Shown: positions 1 to 9,700 of the stretch, piece by piece
Numbering within the stretch: position 1 is the stretch's first letter
Layout: every line of letters starts with the position of its first letter
DNA from: CAZCZU01 sp964503475
GTDB lineage: Bacteria > Pseudomonadota > Zetaproteobacteria > Mariprofundales > Mariprofundaceae
Reading direction: 5' to 3'
DNA: 42,543 nucleotides
Assembly (NCBI GenBank): GCA_964503475.1
Contig: CAZCZU010000023.1
Coordinates: 1 to 42,543 of the forward strand
Notes under the pieces: generated by a model
What the model was told of the DNA's origin: nothing
Database searches by the model: none
What the model saw: only the letters and a program-made list of their open reading frames with translations
Made by a program: the position numbers and the translations under genes

Positions 1-87
1 CTGGCACATTGCGATGCCGTCAAAGGTGCGGGGCGGACCATCCCATTAGTTTACTGAATACACTTTTTGCTACTGTCTTTTGATCGA

Positions 88-118
88 AGCCCTCTGCATT
101 TGCAGGGGGCTTTTTGTT
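88..118 (+). terminator. Rho-independent terminator of an upstream gene
   Basis: A 10-bp stem (88-97 with 102-111, one G-T pair) closes a four-base loop and is followed by a T-rich run to 118. It would end a transcript entering from the left of the window. Bases 1-87 carry no gene I recognise. Confidence 0.75.
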
Positions 119-154
119 TGGGGCTGCTGCAAGCAGGCGTGGTGGGGCCGGTGA

Positions 155-184
155 TTCGACATCGCGGGGCAGAGCACCTATACA
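155..184 (+). promoter_or_regulatory. Candidate sigma-70 promoter for pgl-gnd-zwf
   Basis: TTCGAC at 155-160 and TATACA at 179-184 are separated by 18 bases and lie just after the upstream terminator, about 75 bases before the pgl start. The match is moderate and no operator is evident. Confidence 0.35.
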
Positions 185-259
185 GTTCTGGATGGGTACG
201 GATGTAATGTCGGATGCGAAACCAGACCCTGACGCTGCGCCTGCAGCGCCATACCGGGA

Positions 260-967
260 ATGCCCGAAGTGAACGCCTGCCGCTGGCACGCCTGCGCCGA
301 TAGCGAGCCCCTCTACCGATCCGCTACGGATTTGATCCTTGCCGCTGCTGCACAGTCCATAAACGTGCACGGCAGCTTCCATCTGGTGCTGGCCGGCGGC
401 AATACGCCGCGCGAGCTCTATCAACGGCTGGCCATGGCTCACGCCGACTGGCATGCCTGGCATCTCTATTTCAGCGACGAACGCTGCCTGCCGCCCGATG
501 ATCCCGGGCGCAATTCGAATATGGCTCGTGATGCCTGGCTGGCGCACGTGCCGATCCCCCCACAACACATCCATGCCATCCCGGCGGAGCTTGGGGCATC
601 AACGGCTGCAGAACGCTATACCGCAACGCTTAGTGATGTCGGCACCTTTGATCTGGTGCTGCTGGGGCTGGGCGAGGATGGGCATACGGCCAGTCTGTTT
701 CCCGGCCACGTGTGGGGTATCGAACCTGATTCTGAGGCCACGCTGGCCGTCTTCGATGCGCCCAAGCCGCCTGCGGAGCGGGTATCAATGAGTGCGGCGC
801 GTCTGAGTCGGGCGCGGCAGGTGCTGTTTCTGGTCAGTGGCAAAGCCAAACGGCAGGCCGTGGCGGCATGGCGGGCGGGGGAGGATATTCCGGCCCGCGC
901 AATCCGGCCGGCAGGCGGGGTCGATGTGCTTATCGAGGCGACGTTGTTCCAACCGGAAGAACGATGA
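260..967 (+). CDS. pgl: 6-phosphogluconolactonase
   Basis: Hydrolyses 6-phosphoglucono-1,5-lactone to 6-phosphogluconate, the second step of the oxidative pentose-phosphate pathway, in the cytosol. The 235-residue length is normal for the DevB/Pgl type. Diagnostic signatures are the LAGGNTPRELY loop near residues 44-54 (phosphate/sugar binding) and LGLGEDGHTASLFPG near residues 135-150. The ATG at 260 is preceded only by a weak GGGA, so the exact start is uncertain. It opens a cluster with gnd (14 bases downstream) and zwf, so all three oxidative-branch enzymes are probably co-transcribed. Nothing is odd in the sequence. Confidence 0.93.
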   Translation: MPEVNACRWHACADSEPLYRSATDLILAAAAQSINVHGSFHLVLAGGNTPRELYQRLAMAHADWHAWHLYFSDERCLPPDDPGRNSNMARDAWLAHVPIPPQHIHAIPAELGASTAAERYTATLSDVGTFDLVLLGLGEDGHTASLFPGHVWGIEPDSEATLAVFDAPKPPAERVSMSAARLSRARQVLFLVSGKAKRQAVAAWRAGEDIPARAIRPAGGVDVLIEATLFQPEER

Positions 968-980
968 AAGGAGGCGTGTG

Positions 981-1997
981 ATGCAACTGGGTATGATCGG
1001 AGCAGGGCGCATGGGGGCGGGGCTTGTCCGCCGCCTGGTGCGAGATGGGCACAGCTGTGTCGTTTACGATGTGAATCCCGCTGCTGTTGCGGCATTGAGC
1101 GGTGAGCGTGTCGAGGGGGCGGGCTCGATTGGCGAGCTGGTGGCAAAACTATCCAGACCAGCTGCGGTCTGGATCATGCTGCCGGCCGGGCGGGTGCAGG
1201 CGACGGTCGAGGAGCTGATCGGCTGCATGCAGGCGGGCGATATCATCATCGATGGCGGCAACAGCTACTACCGCGACGATGTGGCCAGAGCCGAGCAACT
1301 GAAGCCGCAGGGTATCCACTATGTCGATTGCGGCACCAGCGGCGGTGTCTATGGCCTGGAGCGCGGCTTCTGCCTGATGATCGGCGGCGAGAATACGGTG
1401 GTCGCGCATCTGGAGCCGATCTTCAGGAGCATCGCGCCGGGGGTGGAGGCGGCAAGCCGCACGCCGGGGCGAGAGGGGGAGCCTACCGCGGCCGAGCAGG
1501 GCTACCTGCATTGCGGGCCGGTCGGGGCCGGTCACTTCGTGAAGATGGTACATAACGGCATCGAGTACGGCCTGATGGCGGCCTATGCCGAGGGGATGAA
1601 TATCCTGCGCCATGCCGATATCGGCAGCCATGCGCATGAGAGCGATGCCGAGACGGCACCGTTGCGTAACCCTGCGGATTACCATTATGAACTGAACCTG
1701 CCCGAGATCGCCGAGGTGTGGCGGCGGGGCAGCGTGATCGCCTCCTGGCTGCTCGATCTGACGGCGGCAGCCCTTACCGAGGATCATGAGCTGGCCGGCT
1801 TCTCCGGCCGCGTATCGGATTCGGGCGAGGGGCGCTGGACGGCGCTGGCCGCCGTTGAAGAGGGGGTGCCGGCCCCGGTGATCACGGCGGCCCTGTTCGG
1901 CCGCTTCGCATCACGTGGTGAGGCCGATTATGCCGATAAATTACTCTCGGCGATGCGCAAGCAGTTCGGTGGCCACGACGAGAAAGCGGGGCAGTGA
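981..1997 (+). CDS. gnd: 6-phosphogluconate dehydrogenase (decarboxylating), short type
   Basis: Oxidises and decarboxylates 6-phosphogluconate to ribulose 5-phosphate with NAD(P)H formation. The ATG at 981 is set by a strong AAAGGAGG at 967-974. At 338 residues it belongs to the short (YqeC/GndA-like) class rather than the 470-residue classical enzyme. It shows the Rossmann glycine motif GAGRMG at residues 6-11, DGGNSYYRDD near 92-101, CGTSGGVYGLERG near 113-125 and the catalytic HFVKMVHNGIEYG stretch near 190-202. The short class is often NAD-preferring, but cofactor choice was not established here. It sits between pgl and zwf; its stop lies one base before the zwf ATG. Confidence 0.93.
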   Translation: MQLGMIGAGRMGAGLVRRLVRDGHSCVVYDVNPAAVAALSGERVEGAGSIGELVAKLSRPAAVWIMLPAGRVQATVEELIGCMQAGDIIIDGGNSYYRDDVARAEQLKPQGIHYVDCGTSGGVYGLERGFCLMIGGENTVVAHLEPIFRSIAPGVEAASRTPGREGEPTAAEQGYLHCGPVGAGHFVKMVHNGIEYGLMAAYAEGMNILRHADIGSHAHESDAETAPLRNPADYHYELNLPEIAEVWRRGSVIASWLLDLTAAALTEDHELAGFSGRVSDSGEGRWTALAAVEEGVPAPVITAALFGRFASRGEADYADKLLSAMRKQFGGHDEKAGQ

Positions 1998-1998
1998 G

Positions 1999-3411
1999 AT
2001 GAGCGCGCATCGCAAGCCCAGAACGCCCTCCGATGCCCTGGTTGTTTTCGGGGCGACCGGGGACCTGGCCCATAAGATGATCTTCCCGGCCCTCTACGCG
2101 ATGGCCAGACACGGCCAGCTCGATGTGCCGGTTGTCGGTATCGCTTCCTCAGCGTGGAGCCTGGAGCAGTTAAAGGCACATGTGGCGGACAGCATCCGCA
2201 GGCATGGGGGGGGCGACGATGGGCAGGCGCTTGAGAAGCTGCTGTCGCTGTTGCGCTATGTGAGCGGTGACTACAACGAGCCGGCCACCTTCGCGGCCCT
2301 GAAAAAGACGCTGGGCGAGGCCCAGCGACCGGCCCATTACCTGGCCATTCCGCCGGCCCTGTTTATCACCGTGATCAAGGGGCTGGCGGCGGCGGGGCTC
2401 TCGGAGCAGGGGCGCGTGATTGTCGAGAAGCCGTTCGGCCGCGACCTGGCCTCGGTCCGGGCCCTGAACCGCGTGGCCCGCGCAGCCTTTGCCGAGGAGT
2501 CGATTTTCCGCATCGACCATTACCTCGGCAAGGATGCGATCATGAACATCCTCTATTTCCGTTTCGCCAACTCCTTCCTTGAGCCGATCTGGAATCGCAA
2601 CTGCGTGGCCAGCGTGCAGATCACCATGGCGGAGGCGTTCGGTGTGAAGGATCGGGGCGGTTTCTACGAAACGGCTGGCTGCCTGCGCGACGTGATCCAG
2701 AATCACCTGTTCCAGATCGTGGCCCTGCTGGCCATGGAGCCGCCCGCCTATCAGGGCTATGGCGCCGTGCATGCCGAGAAGGCCAAGGTGTTCGAGGTGA
2801 TGCGGCCTTTGATGCCGGAGGATGTGGTGCGCGGCCAGTATGAAGGCTACCGGCAGGCACAGGGCGTGGCGCCGGATTCGGATGTCGAGACCTTCTGCGC
2901 CCTGCGCCTGTTCATCGATTCGTGGCGCTGGGAGGGGGTGCCGTGGTACCTGCGTTCCGGCAAATGCATGGCCTCGACGGTGGCCGAGGTGCTGGTCGAG
3001 CTGAAGCCGCCGCCGCAACGGCTGTTCGATGATTCGCAGCCGGTGCAGGGGCGAGCCAACTACCTGCGCTTTCGCCTGTCGCCCAATGCCGCGGTGGCGC
3101 TGGCGGCGCGCGTCAAACGGGCGGGCAAGGAGTTCATCGGCGAGCAGCGCGAACTGTTCCTGCTCGACGAGTATCCGGCGACGGAATCGCCCTACGAGCG
3201 GCTGCTCGGCAGTGCCATGGCCGGCGACGGGGCGCTTTTCACCCGCGAGGATGCGGTCGAGGCGGCCTGGGCGGTTGTCGACCCGATTCTTGAAACGCAT
3301 GACCGGGTACACCCCTACAGCCCCGGCGGCTGGGGGCCGGAAGCGGCCGATGCACTGATCAATGCGCATGGCGGATGGCACAACCCGATGCCCGGCAACG
3401 AGTCGGGTTGA
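1999..3411 (+). CDS. zwf: Glucose-6-phosphate 1-dehydrogenase
   Basis: Catalyses the first, NADP-reducing step of the oxidative pentose-phosphate pathway. The 470-residue protein has the N-terminal coenzyme motif VFGATGDLAHKM near residues 15-26 and the active-site RIDHYLGKDA near residues 173-182, both characteristic of Zwf. The start at 1999 is one base after the gnd stop, so translation is probably coupled. The order pgl-gnd-zwf puts the entire oxidative branch in one operon. No Entner-Doudoroff genes (edd, eda) are alongside. A weak hairpin follows downstream (3488-3512). Confidence 0.96.
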   Translation: MSAHRKPRTPSDALVVFGATGDLAHKMIFPALYAMARHGQLDVPVVGIASSAWSLEQLKAHVADSIRRHGGGDDGQALEKLLSLLRYVSGDYNEPATFAALKKTLGEAQRPAHYLAIPPALFITVIKGLAAAGLSEQGRVIVEKPFGRDLASVRALNRVARAAFAEESIFRIDHYLGKDAIMNILYFRFANSFLEPIWNRNCVASVQITMAEAFGVKDRGGFYETAGCLRDVIQNHLFQIVALLAMEPPAYQGYGAVHAEKAKVFEVMRPLMPEDVVRGQYEGYRQAQGVAPDSDVETFCALRLFIDSWRWEGVPWYLRSGKCMASTVAEVLVELKPPPQRLFDDSQPVQGRANYLRFRLSPNAAVALAARVKRAGKEFIGEQRELFLLDEYPATESPYERLLGSAMAGDGALFTREDAVEAAWAVVDPILETHDRVHPYSPGGWGPEAADALINAHGGWHNPMPGNESG

Positions 3412-3487
3412 AGGCGTGGGTTAGAGTAAGCAAGTGATTGAAAGATAAGGATATATGGTCTAAATAGATTGATGCGAGTGCTTTGAG

Positions 3488-3512
3488 GCTCCATGTTGGG
3501 TGGAAATGGAGC
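3488..3512. other. Small inverted repeat in the zwf / zinc-ribbon gene gap
   Basis: A perfect 7-bp stem (3488-3494 with 3506-3512) closes an 11-base loop. No T-run follows, so a terminator role for zwf is only a possibility. The remainder of the 3412-3620 gap shows no gene or clear promoter. Confidence 0.25.
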
Positions 3513-3620
3513 ATTGAGGAGGGGAGAGGATGCCCGGATGGAATCATCACTATATTCCCGGCCATGCGAATGCAAAGCAGATATACGTATGAGCCGGGCA
3601 AGCGCACTTGATTCAAATCG

Positions 3621-4292
3621 ATGCGGATGATCTGTCCGAAATGTGGGTACGAGCAGCCCGATAACGCAACGGCTTGCGAGCAGTGCGGGATTTTCTTCGC
3701 CAGCAATGAACGCCAACAGAGTCGGCAGGCGCTTCTGGCTTTGCCCATTCCCGAGCCGACCAATCGCCTCTATCACTATGCGCGTTTCGGCGTGCTCCTG
3801 CTGCTTGCCCTGTTCGCCTGGAAGCTGATTCCTTCATCGCCCTCCTCCAACCTGGCGGGGGAGAGTGTGCTGCATCAGGTCAATTTGCCGTTCCACGAGG
3901 TCGGACATCTCCTTTTTCGCCCATTCGGTCAGTTCATGGCGGTGCTGGGCGGAAGCCTGGGGCAGCTGCTGATGCCGCTGGTATGTCTGCTTGTCCTGGC
4001 CTTCAAATACCGCGATGCCTTCGGCGCCTCGGTTGCCCTCTGGTGGCTCGGTGAAAGCCTGCTCGATATTGCGCCCTATATCGCCGATGCCCGCAGCCAG
4101 GCATTACCGTTGCTGGGAGGCAGTGCCAGCATCCATGACTGGTCCTATTTATTCGATGGGACCGGTTTGCTTGATCTCGATCATGCCATCGCCATGACAG
4201 TCCATGTCGCGAGCAGCCTTTTGATGCTTGCAGCCTTGGCATCATGTATCTACTGGCTCTGGCTGCAGCACCGGCTTCTGGATCGGAGCTGA
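3621..4292 (+). CDS. Zinc-ribbon membrane protein with HExxH motif (putative M50-like metalloprotease)
   Basis: The 223-residue protein starts with a zinc ribbon (C5, C8, C19, C22), continues with a membrane segment near residues 50-67, and then has a HEVGH motif (H92-H96) at the edge of a further hydrophobic region. Two or three more membrane helices follow, with a conserved-looking LPLLGGSASIHDWSYL stretch near residues 160-175. HExxH beside membrane helices is the hallmark of site-2-type intramembrane proteases, but I do not see a clean second zinc-ligand motif, so proteolysis is unproven. I recall similar uncharacterised proteins in other proteobacteria. No Shine-Dalgarno supports either ATG (3621 or 3627). 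It stands alone between zwf and trkH. Confidence 0.75.
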   Translation: MRMICPKCGYEQPDNATACEQCGIFFASNERQQSRQALLALPIPEPTNRLYHYARFGVLLLLALFAWKLIPSSPSSNLAGESVLHQVNLPFHEVGHLLFRPFGQFMAVLGGSLGQLLMPLVCLLVLAFKYRDAFGASVALWWLGESLLDIAPYIADARSQALPLLGGSASIHDWSYLFDGTGLLDLDHAIAMTVHVASSLLMLAALASCIYWLWLQHRLLDRS

Positions 4293-4414
4293 AACTCTTC
4301 CTCTTCCCTTGAATTTGCCCATGCATGAAACGGTTTGCAGTCGGTCTCAATGTTGTATCACTGAAAGCTGCAGGGAGCCCGATGGTTTCAGGCCCGGGAA
4401 GGGCAGCACTCGGC

Positions 4415-4420
4415 TAGAAT
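4415..4420 (+). promoter_or_regulatory. -10-like element directly upstream of trkH
   Basis: TAGAAT ends six bases before the trkH ATG at 4427, with no Shine-Dalgarno between. If used, transcription would begin at or next to the start codon. No good -35 was found. Confidence 0.3.
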
Positions 4421-4426
4421 GGATGC

Positions 4427-5887
4427 ATGAGCAACGGAACCGATGCGCTGACCTATGCCGTGCGCCCGAGCGTGCTGGGCAAGTTTCTTGGTCAGCTGGG
4501 AGTGATGATGGCACTGCTGACGCTGGTGCCGTTCTGTGCCTCCATCGTGTTCGGCGAGTATATCTTTACCGAGCGCTACCTGATCGTCATCGCGGTGCTG
4601 CTGATTGTGGCTGTGCCGCTTTCAGGGCTTCCCACACCTGAGCGGGTGCAGGCCAACGAGGCGCTGGTGATTGTGGCGCTGGCATTCCTGCTGGCACCGT
4701 TTGCCATTATATACCCGATGACGGCAGCGGGTCTGGCCCCGATCGATGCCTGGTTCGAGGCGGTATCGGCCGTGACCACCACCGGCCTCTCCACCCTGGC
4801 CGGTGTGGCGGATCGGCCGCACACCTTTCTTTTCGCCCGCGCCTGGGTGCAGTGGTACGGCGGCCTGGGCATCGTTGTGCTCTCGGTGGCCCTGTTGATG
4901 GGGCATCATATTGCCGCGCGCCAGCTCTCCGAGAGCATGGGCAGCGACAACCTGGCCACGACGGCCCGAGCCCATGCCAGGCGTATGCTGACAGTCTACC
5001 TGGCTGTCACCGTGGCAGGCATCGCCATTCTCTGGCCGTTGCTCGGCGATGGCGAGCGAGCGCTCGAGTTCGTGCTCTCGGCTATCTCCACCGGTGGCTT
5101 TGCTCCGTCGAACGACAGTCTGGCCGGCTTCGGCGATTCGGCGGCACTGGCGACGGTGTTGCTCTTCTCGTTTGCCGGGGCGGTACCTCTGGTGCTCTAT
5201 TACCGTAGCTGGCGGGGCGACTGGCGCGGTGTGGTGACCGATGTGGAGCTGCAGGCGCTGGTGGCGGTCTGCCTGCTGGTGTCGCTGCTGCTGACCCTGC
5301 TCTTTCACCTGCAGGCGGGGCTGATGTGGGGCGAGGCGATCCGGCAGGGGCTGGTGCTGGGGATCTCGGCCCAGACCACCACCGGCTTTTCGGATATGCC
5401 GATCCGGTCCATGGATAGCCTGACCCAGGCGGTGGTGATCTTTTCGATGGCCATCGGCGGTGGCATCGGCTCCACGGCCGGCGGCTTCAAACTGTTGCGC
5501 CTGTTGATCCTCCTGCGCCTGCTGCAGCTGATCCTGCGCCGTTCCGCCATGCCGAGCCATGCCGTGGTACAGACCCGCCTGGGCGGAAGCACCCTTGATC
5601 AGGATGATCTGGTACAGGCGCTGTTCCTGATGCTGCTTTTCGGGGTGGTGGTGTTCGTCTCGTGGCTCGTGTTTCTCTATTTCGGCTATGCTCCCATGCA
5701 GGCCCTGTTCGAAGTGGTCTCGGCCACCGGCACGGTGGGGCTCTCGGCCGGGATAACGGGTCCGGAGCTGCCCGATGCCCTGAAACTGGTGCTTGGGATC
5801 GACATGCTGCTGGGCCGAATCGAGATCGTGGCGCTGCTGGTGGTGCTCTATCCGCCCACCTGGTTCGGACGCCGCGCGGAGGTGTGA
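4427..5887 (+). CDS. trkH: Trk-type potassium uptake transmembrane protein
   Basis: Forms the potassium-conducting channel of the Trk system in the inner membrane. The 486-residue protein is highly hydrophobic with about ten to twelve helices. The four pore-loop selectivity filters are visible: TTTGLS (near residue 122), STGGFAPS (near 221), TTTGFSD (near 318) and ATGTVGLSAG (near 434). These four MPM repeats are diagnostic for TrkH/KtrB. The gene is followed without a gap by the regulatory subunit gene trkA (ATG at 5888). The start at 4427 has no Shine-Dalgarno sequence. Confidence 0.95.
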   Translation: MSNGTDALTYAVRPSVLGKFLGQLGVMMALLTLVPFCASIVFGEYIFTERYLIVIAVLLIVAVPLSGLPTPERVQANEALVIVALAFLLAPFAIIYPMTAAGLAPIDAWFEAVSAVTTTGLSTLAGVADRPHTFLFARAWVQWYGGLGIVVLSVALLMGHHIAARQLSESMGSDNLATTARAHARRMLTVYLAVTVAGIAILWPLLGDGERALEFVLSAISTGGFAPSNDSLAGFGDSAALATVLLFSFAGAVPLVLYYRSWRGDWRGVVTDVELQALVAVCLLVSLLLTLLFHLQAGLMWGEAIRQGLVLGISAQTTTGFSDMPIRSMDSLTQAVVIFSMAIGGGIGSTAGGFKLLRLLILLRLLQLILRRSAMPSHAVVQTRLGGSTLDQDDLVQALFLMLLFGVVVFVSWLVFLYFGYAPMQALFEVVSATGTVGLSAGITGPELPDALKLVLGIDMLLGRIEIVALLVVLYPPTWFGRRAEV

Positions 5888-6550
5888 ATGCGGGCAGTCT
5901 TTATTGGCGCGACCTCGCTTGCCGTGATTACGGCTAAACTGCTGCTCAAGCGGCAGCATGAGGTGGTGATTATCGAACAGGACAAGGCGCGCATCGATGC
6001 GCTCAGCGAGGAGATGGATTGCGGTTTCCTGCAGGGAGACGGCAGCAAGCCGGCCATCCTGCACGAGGCGGACCCGGCCGAGACGGATGTGCTCTTCTGC
6101 CTGACGGGCAACGATCAGGCCAACATCATTGCCAGCCTGATCGGGCGTTCGCTGGGGTTTGAACGGGTGGTGGCCAAGATCGAGGACCCGGAGTTCGAGC
6201 ATATCTGTCTGGAGCTGGGCCTGGACGGGACCATCATCCCGGGACGCACCATCGGCCGCTATCTGGCCGATATGCTCGAGGGGCAGGACCCGCTGGAGCT
6301 TTCGACCATGATCCGCGAGGAGGCGCGTATCTTTTCGCTGGTGGCGCGCGACGAGGATGCCGGTCCCCTGGCCGAACTGCCGTTGCCGGAACCGACGCGG
6401 GTGGCCTGTCTCTACCGCAAGGGCAAGCTGATCATTCCGGACAACGACACCGGGGTGGAGAAGGATGACGAGGTGGTGGTGATCACTCAGCGCAAGAATC
6501 TCGGCGAACTGCAGGAGCGCTGGGGGATGCCCGGGGCCAACAACGGTTGA
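5888..6550 (+). CDS. trkA: TrkA-type RCK regulatory subunit (single-repeat form)
   Basis: Cytosolic nucleotide-binding subunit that gates the TrkH channel. The 220 residues hold one RCK-N Rossmann domain (about 1-120) and one RCK-C domain (about 135-210), half the size of the duplicated E. coli TrkA, so it should work as a multimer. The usual GxGxxG dinucleotide loop is replaced by GATSLA at residues 8-13, losing two glycines, while the acidic residue after strand 2 (IIEQD) remains. Nucleotide preference may therefore differ from NADH. GGAGGTG just before the ATG, overlapping the end of trkH, acts as ribosome binding site. Confidence 0.9.
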   Translation: MRAVFIGATSLAVITAKLLLKRQHEVVIIEQDKARIDALSEEMDCGFLQGDGSKPAILHEADPAETDVLFCLTGNDQANIIASLIGRSLGFERVVAKIEDPEFEHICLELGLDGTIIPGRTIGRYLADMLEGQDPLELSTMIREEARIFSLVARDEDAGPLAELPLPEPTRVACLYRKGKLIIPDNDTGVEKDDEVVVITQRKNLGELQERWGMPGANNG

Positions 6551-6657
6551 GCTTTTTTGCCGGCAATGAGCCATGCCTTTTACAAGGCTGACCCTCCGTC
6601 CCGCGGAACAGCCGCGCAGGAGTGAATCAGGATGGCCTGCATTGGCCACAGAAGCTT

Positions 6658-6686
6658 TTGTCTCAACGCTTTGCATTGACTATGCT
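6658..6686 (+). promoter_or_regulatory. Candidate sigma-70 promoter for the hybrid kinase
   Basis: TTGTCT (6658-6663) and TATGCT (6681-6686) are spaced by exactly 17 bases, giving a leader of about 90 bases before the ATG at 6783. The leader contains a ten-codon ORF (ATG at 6707) of unknown meaning. Confidence 0.45.
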
Positions 6687-6782
6687 TTTGGCAGGCGTGA
6701 ACGCCCATGAAGGGGATCATATGGCATTACAGGGGCTAATTAAGAAGGCCCAATTTTGAAGCGTTTGCGCTAGGTTGCCGGA

Positions 6783-9700
6783 ATGACGAAACACTCTGCC
6801 CGCACAAGCAATCAGCCGCAGCGCATCGGTCGCTATATATGGCTGCTGATGCTGGGATGGTCGGTAGCCGTGGGAGCTTCGCTCGCCCTCAGCTTTTACC
6901 ACCATCGCGAGGCATTCCAGGCCGAGATCTATTCCCGGGCCAAGGGCATCCATACCATGGATATGGAGTTCCGTAACTGGATTATCGGCCATGGCGGCGT
7001 CTATGTACCGGTGGATATCAATACGCCACCCAGCCCGTATCTCAAGGATATCCCGGAGCGCGATGTCACCACGCCTTCCGGCCGCACGCTGACCCTGCTC
7101 AACTCCTCCTATGCCATGCGCCAGGTGCACGAGATGATGGATCGGCACGGGGCCGTGGTACTGGGGCACATCACCAGTCTGAATCCGATCAACCCGAACA
7201 ATCGGGCCGATGCCTGGGAAGCAAAGGCGCTGAAGGCCTTCGGGAAAGGCAGGAAAGAGGTCTCCGGAATCGTGGAGATGGCGGACGGGAAGCGCTATTT
7301 CCGCTTCATGAAGCCGATGCTTACCGAAAAGAGCTGCCTGAAATGCCATGCCCAGCAGGGCTACAAGGTGGGGGATATTCGCGGCGGCATCAGTGTCTCG
7401 ATTCCGGTCGATGTGCCGCTAAGTGTCGAGAACAGGGAGTCGCGGGCGCTGCTGGCGGGCCATGGCGCGATCTGGCTGCTGGGGCTGGCCGGACTGTTCT
7501 TCGGCGGCAGACGGCAGCGGCAGGCACTGCTGTCGGTCGAGAAGAGCGGGGCGGAACTGCGCCTGATGACCAACTCCATCGCCCATGCCATCTACGGTCA
7601 GGATTTGGAGGGTCGCTGTACCTTCGCCAATGCCGCCTGCGTAAGGATGCTCGGTTATGATGACGAATCCGAGTTGCTGGGCAGGGATATGCATGCCCTG
7701 ATGCATCATACGCGCCCGGATGGAAGCCACTATCCGGTGGAGGAGTGTCCGACTCACCACTCGATTGAACAGAGCGCCCGTACGCATGTGGACGAGGAGC
7801 TATTCTGGCGCAAGGACGGCAGCAGCTTCCCGGCCGAGTACTGGGCCTATCCGATCGAGGAGGAGGGGCACAGGCACGGTGTCGTGGTCACCTTTATGGA
7901 CCTGACCGAAAAGAGGCGCATGCGCGATGAGTTGAAGGAGTCCCAGAAGCTGCTCGATTCGGTGATCGAGCATGTGCCGACCATGGTATTTCTCAAGTCG
8001 GCCGACGAGTTGCGTTTCGAGCTCTTCAACCGTGCCGGAGAGCAGATGCTGGGCTATAAACGCAAGGCTCTGCTGGGCAAGAACGATTTCGACCTTTTCC
8101 CCAAAGAGCAGGCTGAATTCTTTACGGCCAAGGATCGCGCCGTACTGGATAGTCGCGAGGTGCTGGAAATTCCCGAGGAGCCGATCAAGACGGCAGAGGG
8201 CGAGGAGAAGTGGCTGCGTACCTACAAGGTGGGTCTTTATGATGACAGAGGAGCTCCCTCTCATCTTCTGGGCATCTCGATGGATATCACCGGGCGTGTG
8301 CGGGCCGAGGCCGATCTGCGCGATAGCAAGGAGCAATACGACGATCTGGTGCGTCGTGTTCCGGTCGGTATCTACACCTACCGCTTTCACCCGGATGGCA
8401 ATGGCAGCTTCGAGTATGTCAGTCCGCGCTTCTGCCAGATTCTGGGAGTTGACGGCGAAGAAGTGCTGCATGACGCCATGGTGGCCTTTGCTGCGGCCTG
8501 TCCGGATGAGCAGCAGAGCCTGATCGAAGCCAACCGGCGCGCTTTCGAGAGTCAGGAGCCCTTCCGTTGGGAGGGACGTTTTGTGGTCAATGACGTGGCC
8601 CGCTGGATCAAGATCGAATCCGATCCGGTGTTGATGCCCAATGGTGACAGTGTCTGGAACGGTGTGGTCAGCGATATCACCGAACGCAAGCTGGCAGAGC
8701 TGGAGCTGCTTAAGAGCCAGCATGCCCTGGCCGAGGCCCAGAAGGTGGCCCAGCTCGGCAACTGGGAGCTGGATCTGCAGAACAATCATCTCGAATGGTC
8801 CGATGAGATTTATGAGATCTTCGAGATCGACAAGTCGCGCTTCGCTGCCTCCTATGAGGCCTTTCTGGAGGTGATTCATCCCGAAGACCGCCTGATGGTC
8901 AACGAGGCTTACACACGTTCGCTGGAGCAGCACAGCTATTACGAGATCAGCCACCGCCTGTTGATGCCGGACGGGCGCATCAAGTATGTGCAGGAGCGTG
9001 GCCAGAGCTACTATGGCCCGGATGGCAAGCCGCTGCGCTCGGTCGGTACCGTGCAGGATATCACCCGCATGCATGAGGTGGAGGAGCAGCTCCGGCAGGC
9101 TCAGAAGATGGAGGCGGTCGGCACACTGGTCGGCGGCATCGCGCACGATTTCAACAACAAGCTTGCCGCCATCACCGGCAACCTCTATCTCGCCCAGCGT
9201 ACCATCGAGGGGAACGACGAAGCCCTTGAGCGGTTGAAGGCGGTGGAGCAGCTGAGCTTCGAAGCCGCCAGCATGGTGCAGCAGCTGCTGACCTTCGCAC
9301 GCAAGGGCAAGGTGGAGCAAGCGCCATTGACGCTGGTCACCTTCATCAAGGAGGCGGCCAAGCTTTACCGGGTCGCCGTGCCGGAGAGCATCCATTTCAC
9401 CGTTGATTACGGTAAGGACCCGCTGCCGGTGATGGGCGACATCACCCAGCTGCAGCAGGTGTTCCTCAACCTGCTGACCAATGCCCGCGATGCCCTGGAA
9501 GGGGTGCCGGAGGCATCCATCGACGTGGCGCTGCTGCATTACGATCCCGATGCCGCGTTTCGGGCGGAGCATCCGGAGTCCGAGGGCGTGGGCGCCTATG
9601 CCTGCCTGCGGGTGGCCGACAACGGCTGTGGTATTGCGCCCGAGCATCTGGAGCATATTTTCGATCCCTTCTTCACCACCAAGGAGCAGGGCAAGGGCAC

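Noticed and set aside
1..87. 3' end of an RNA gene at the left edge
   Set aside because: The terminator shows that a transcript ends here, but the 87 bases do not match any tRNA, tmRNA or other RNA I can recognise.
6540..6600. Terminator after trkA
   Set aside because: GCTTTTTTGCC has a T-run but no preceding stable stem; only a five-base-pair hairpin occurs further on.
4622..6676. Reverse open frame of nearly 700 codons across trkH and trkA
   Set aside because: Both forward genes have clear family motifs; the reverse translation is low-complexity and has no recognisable fold.
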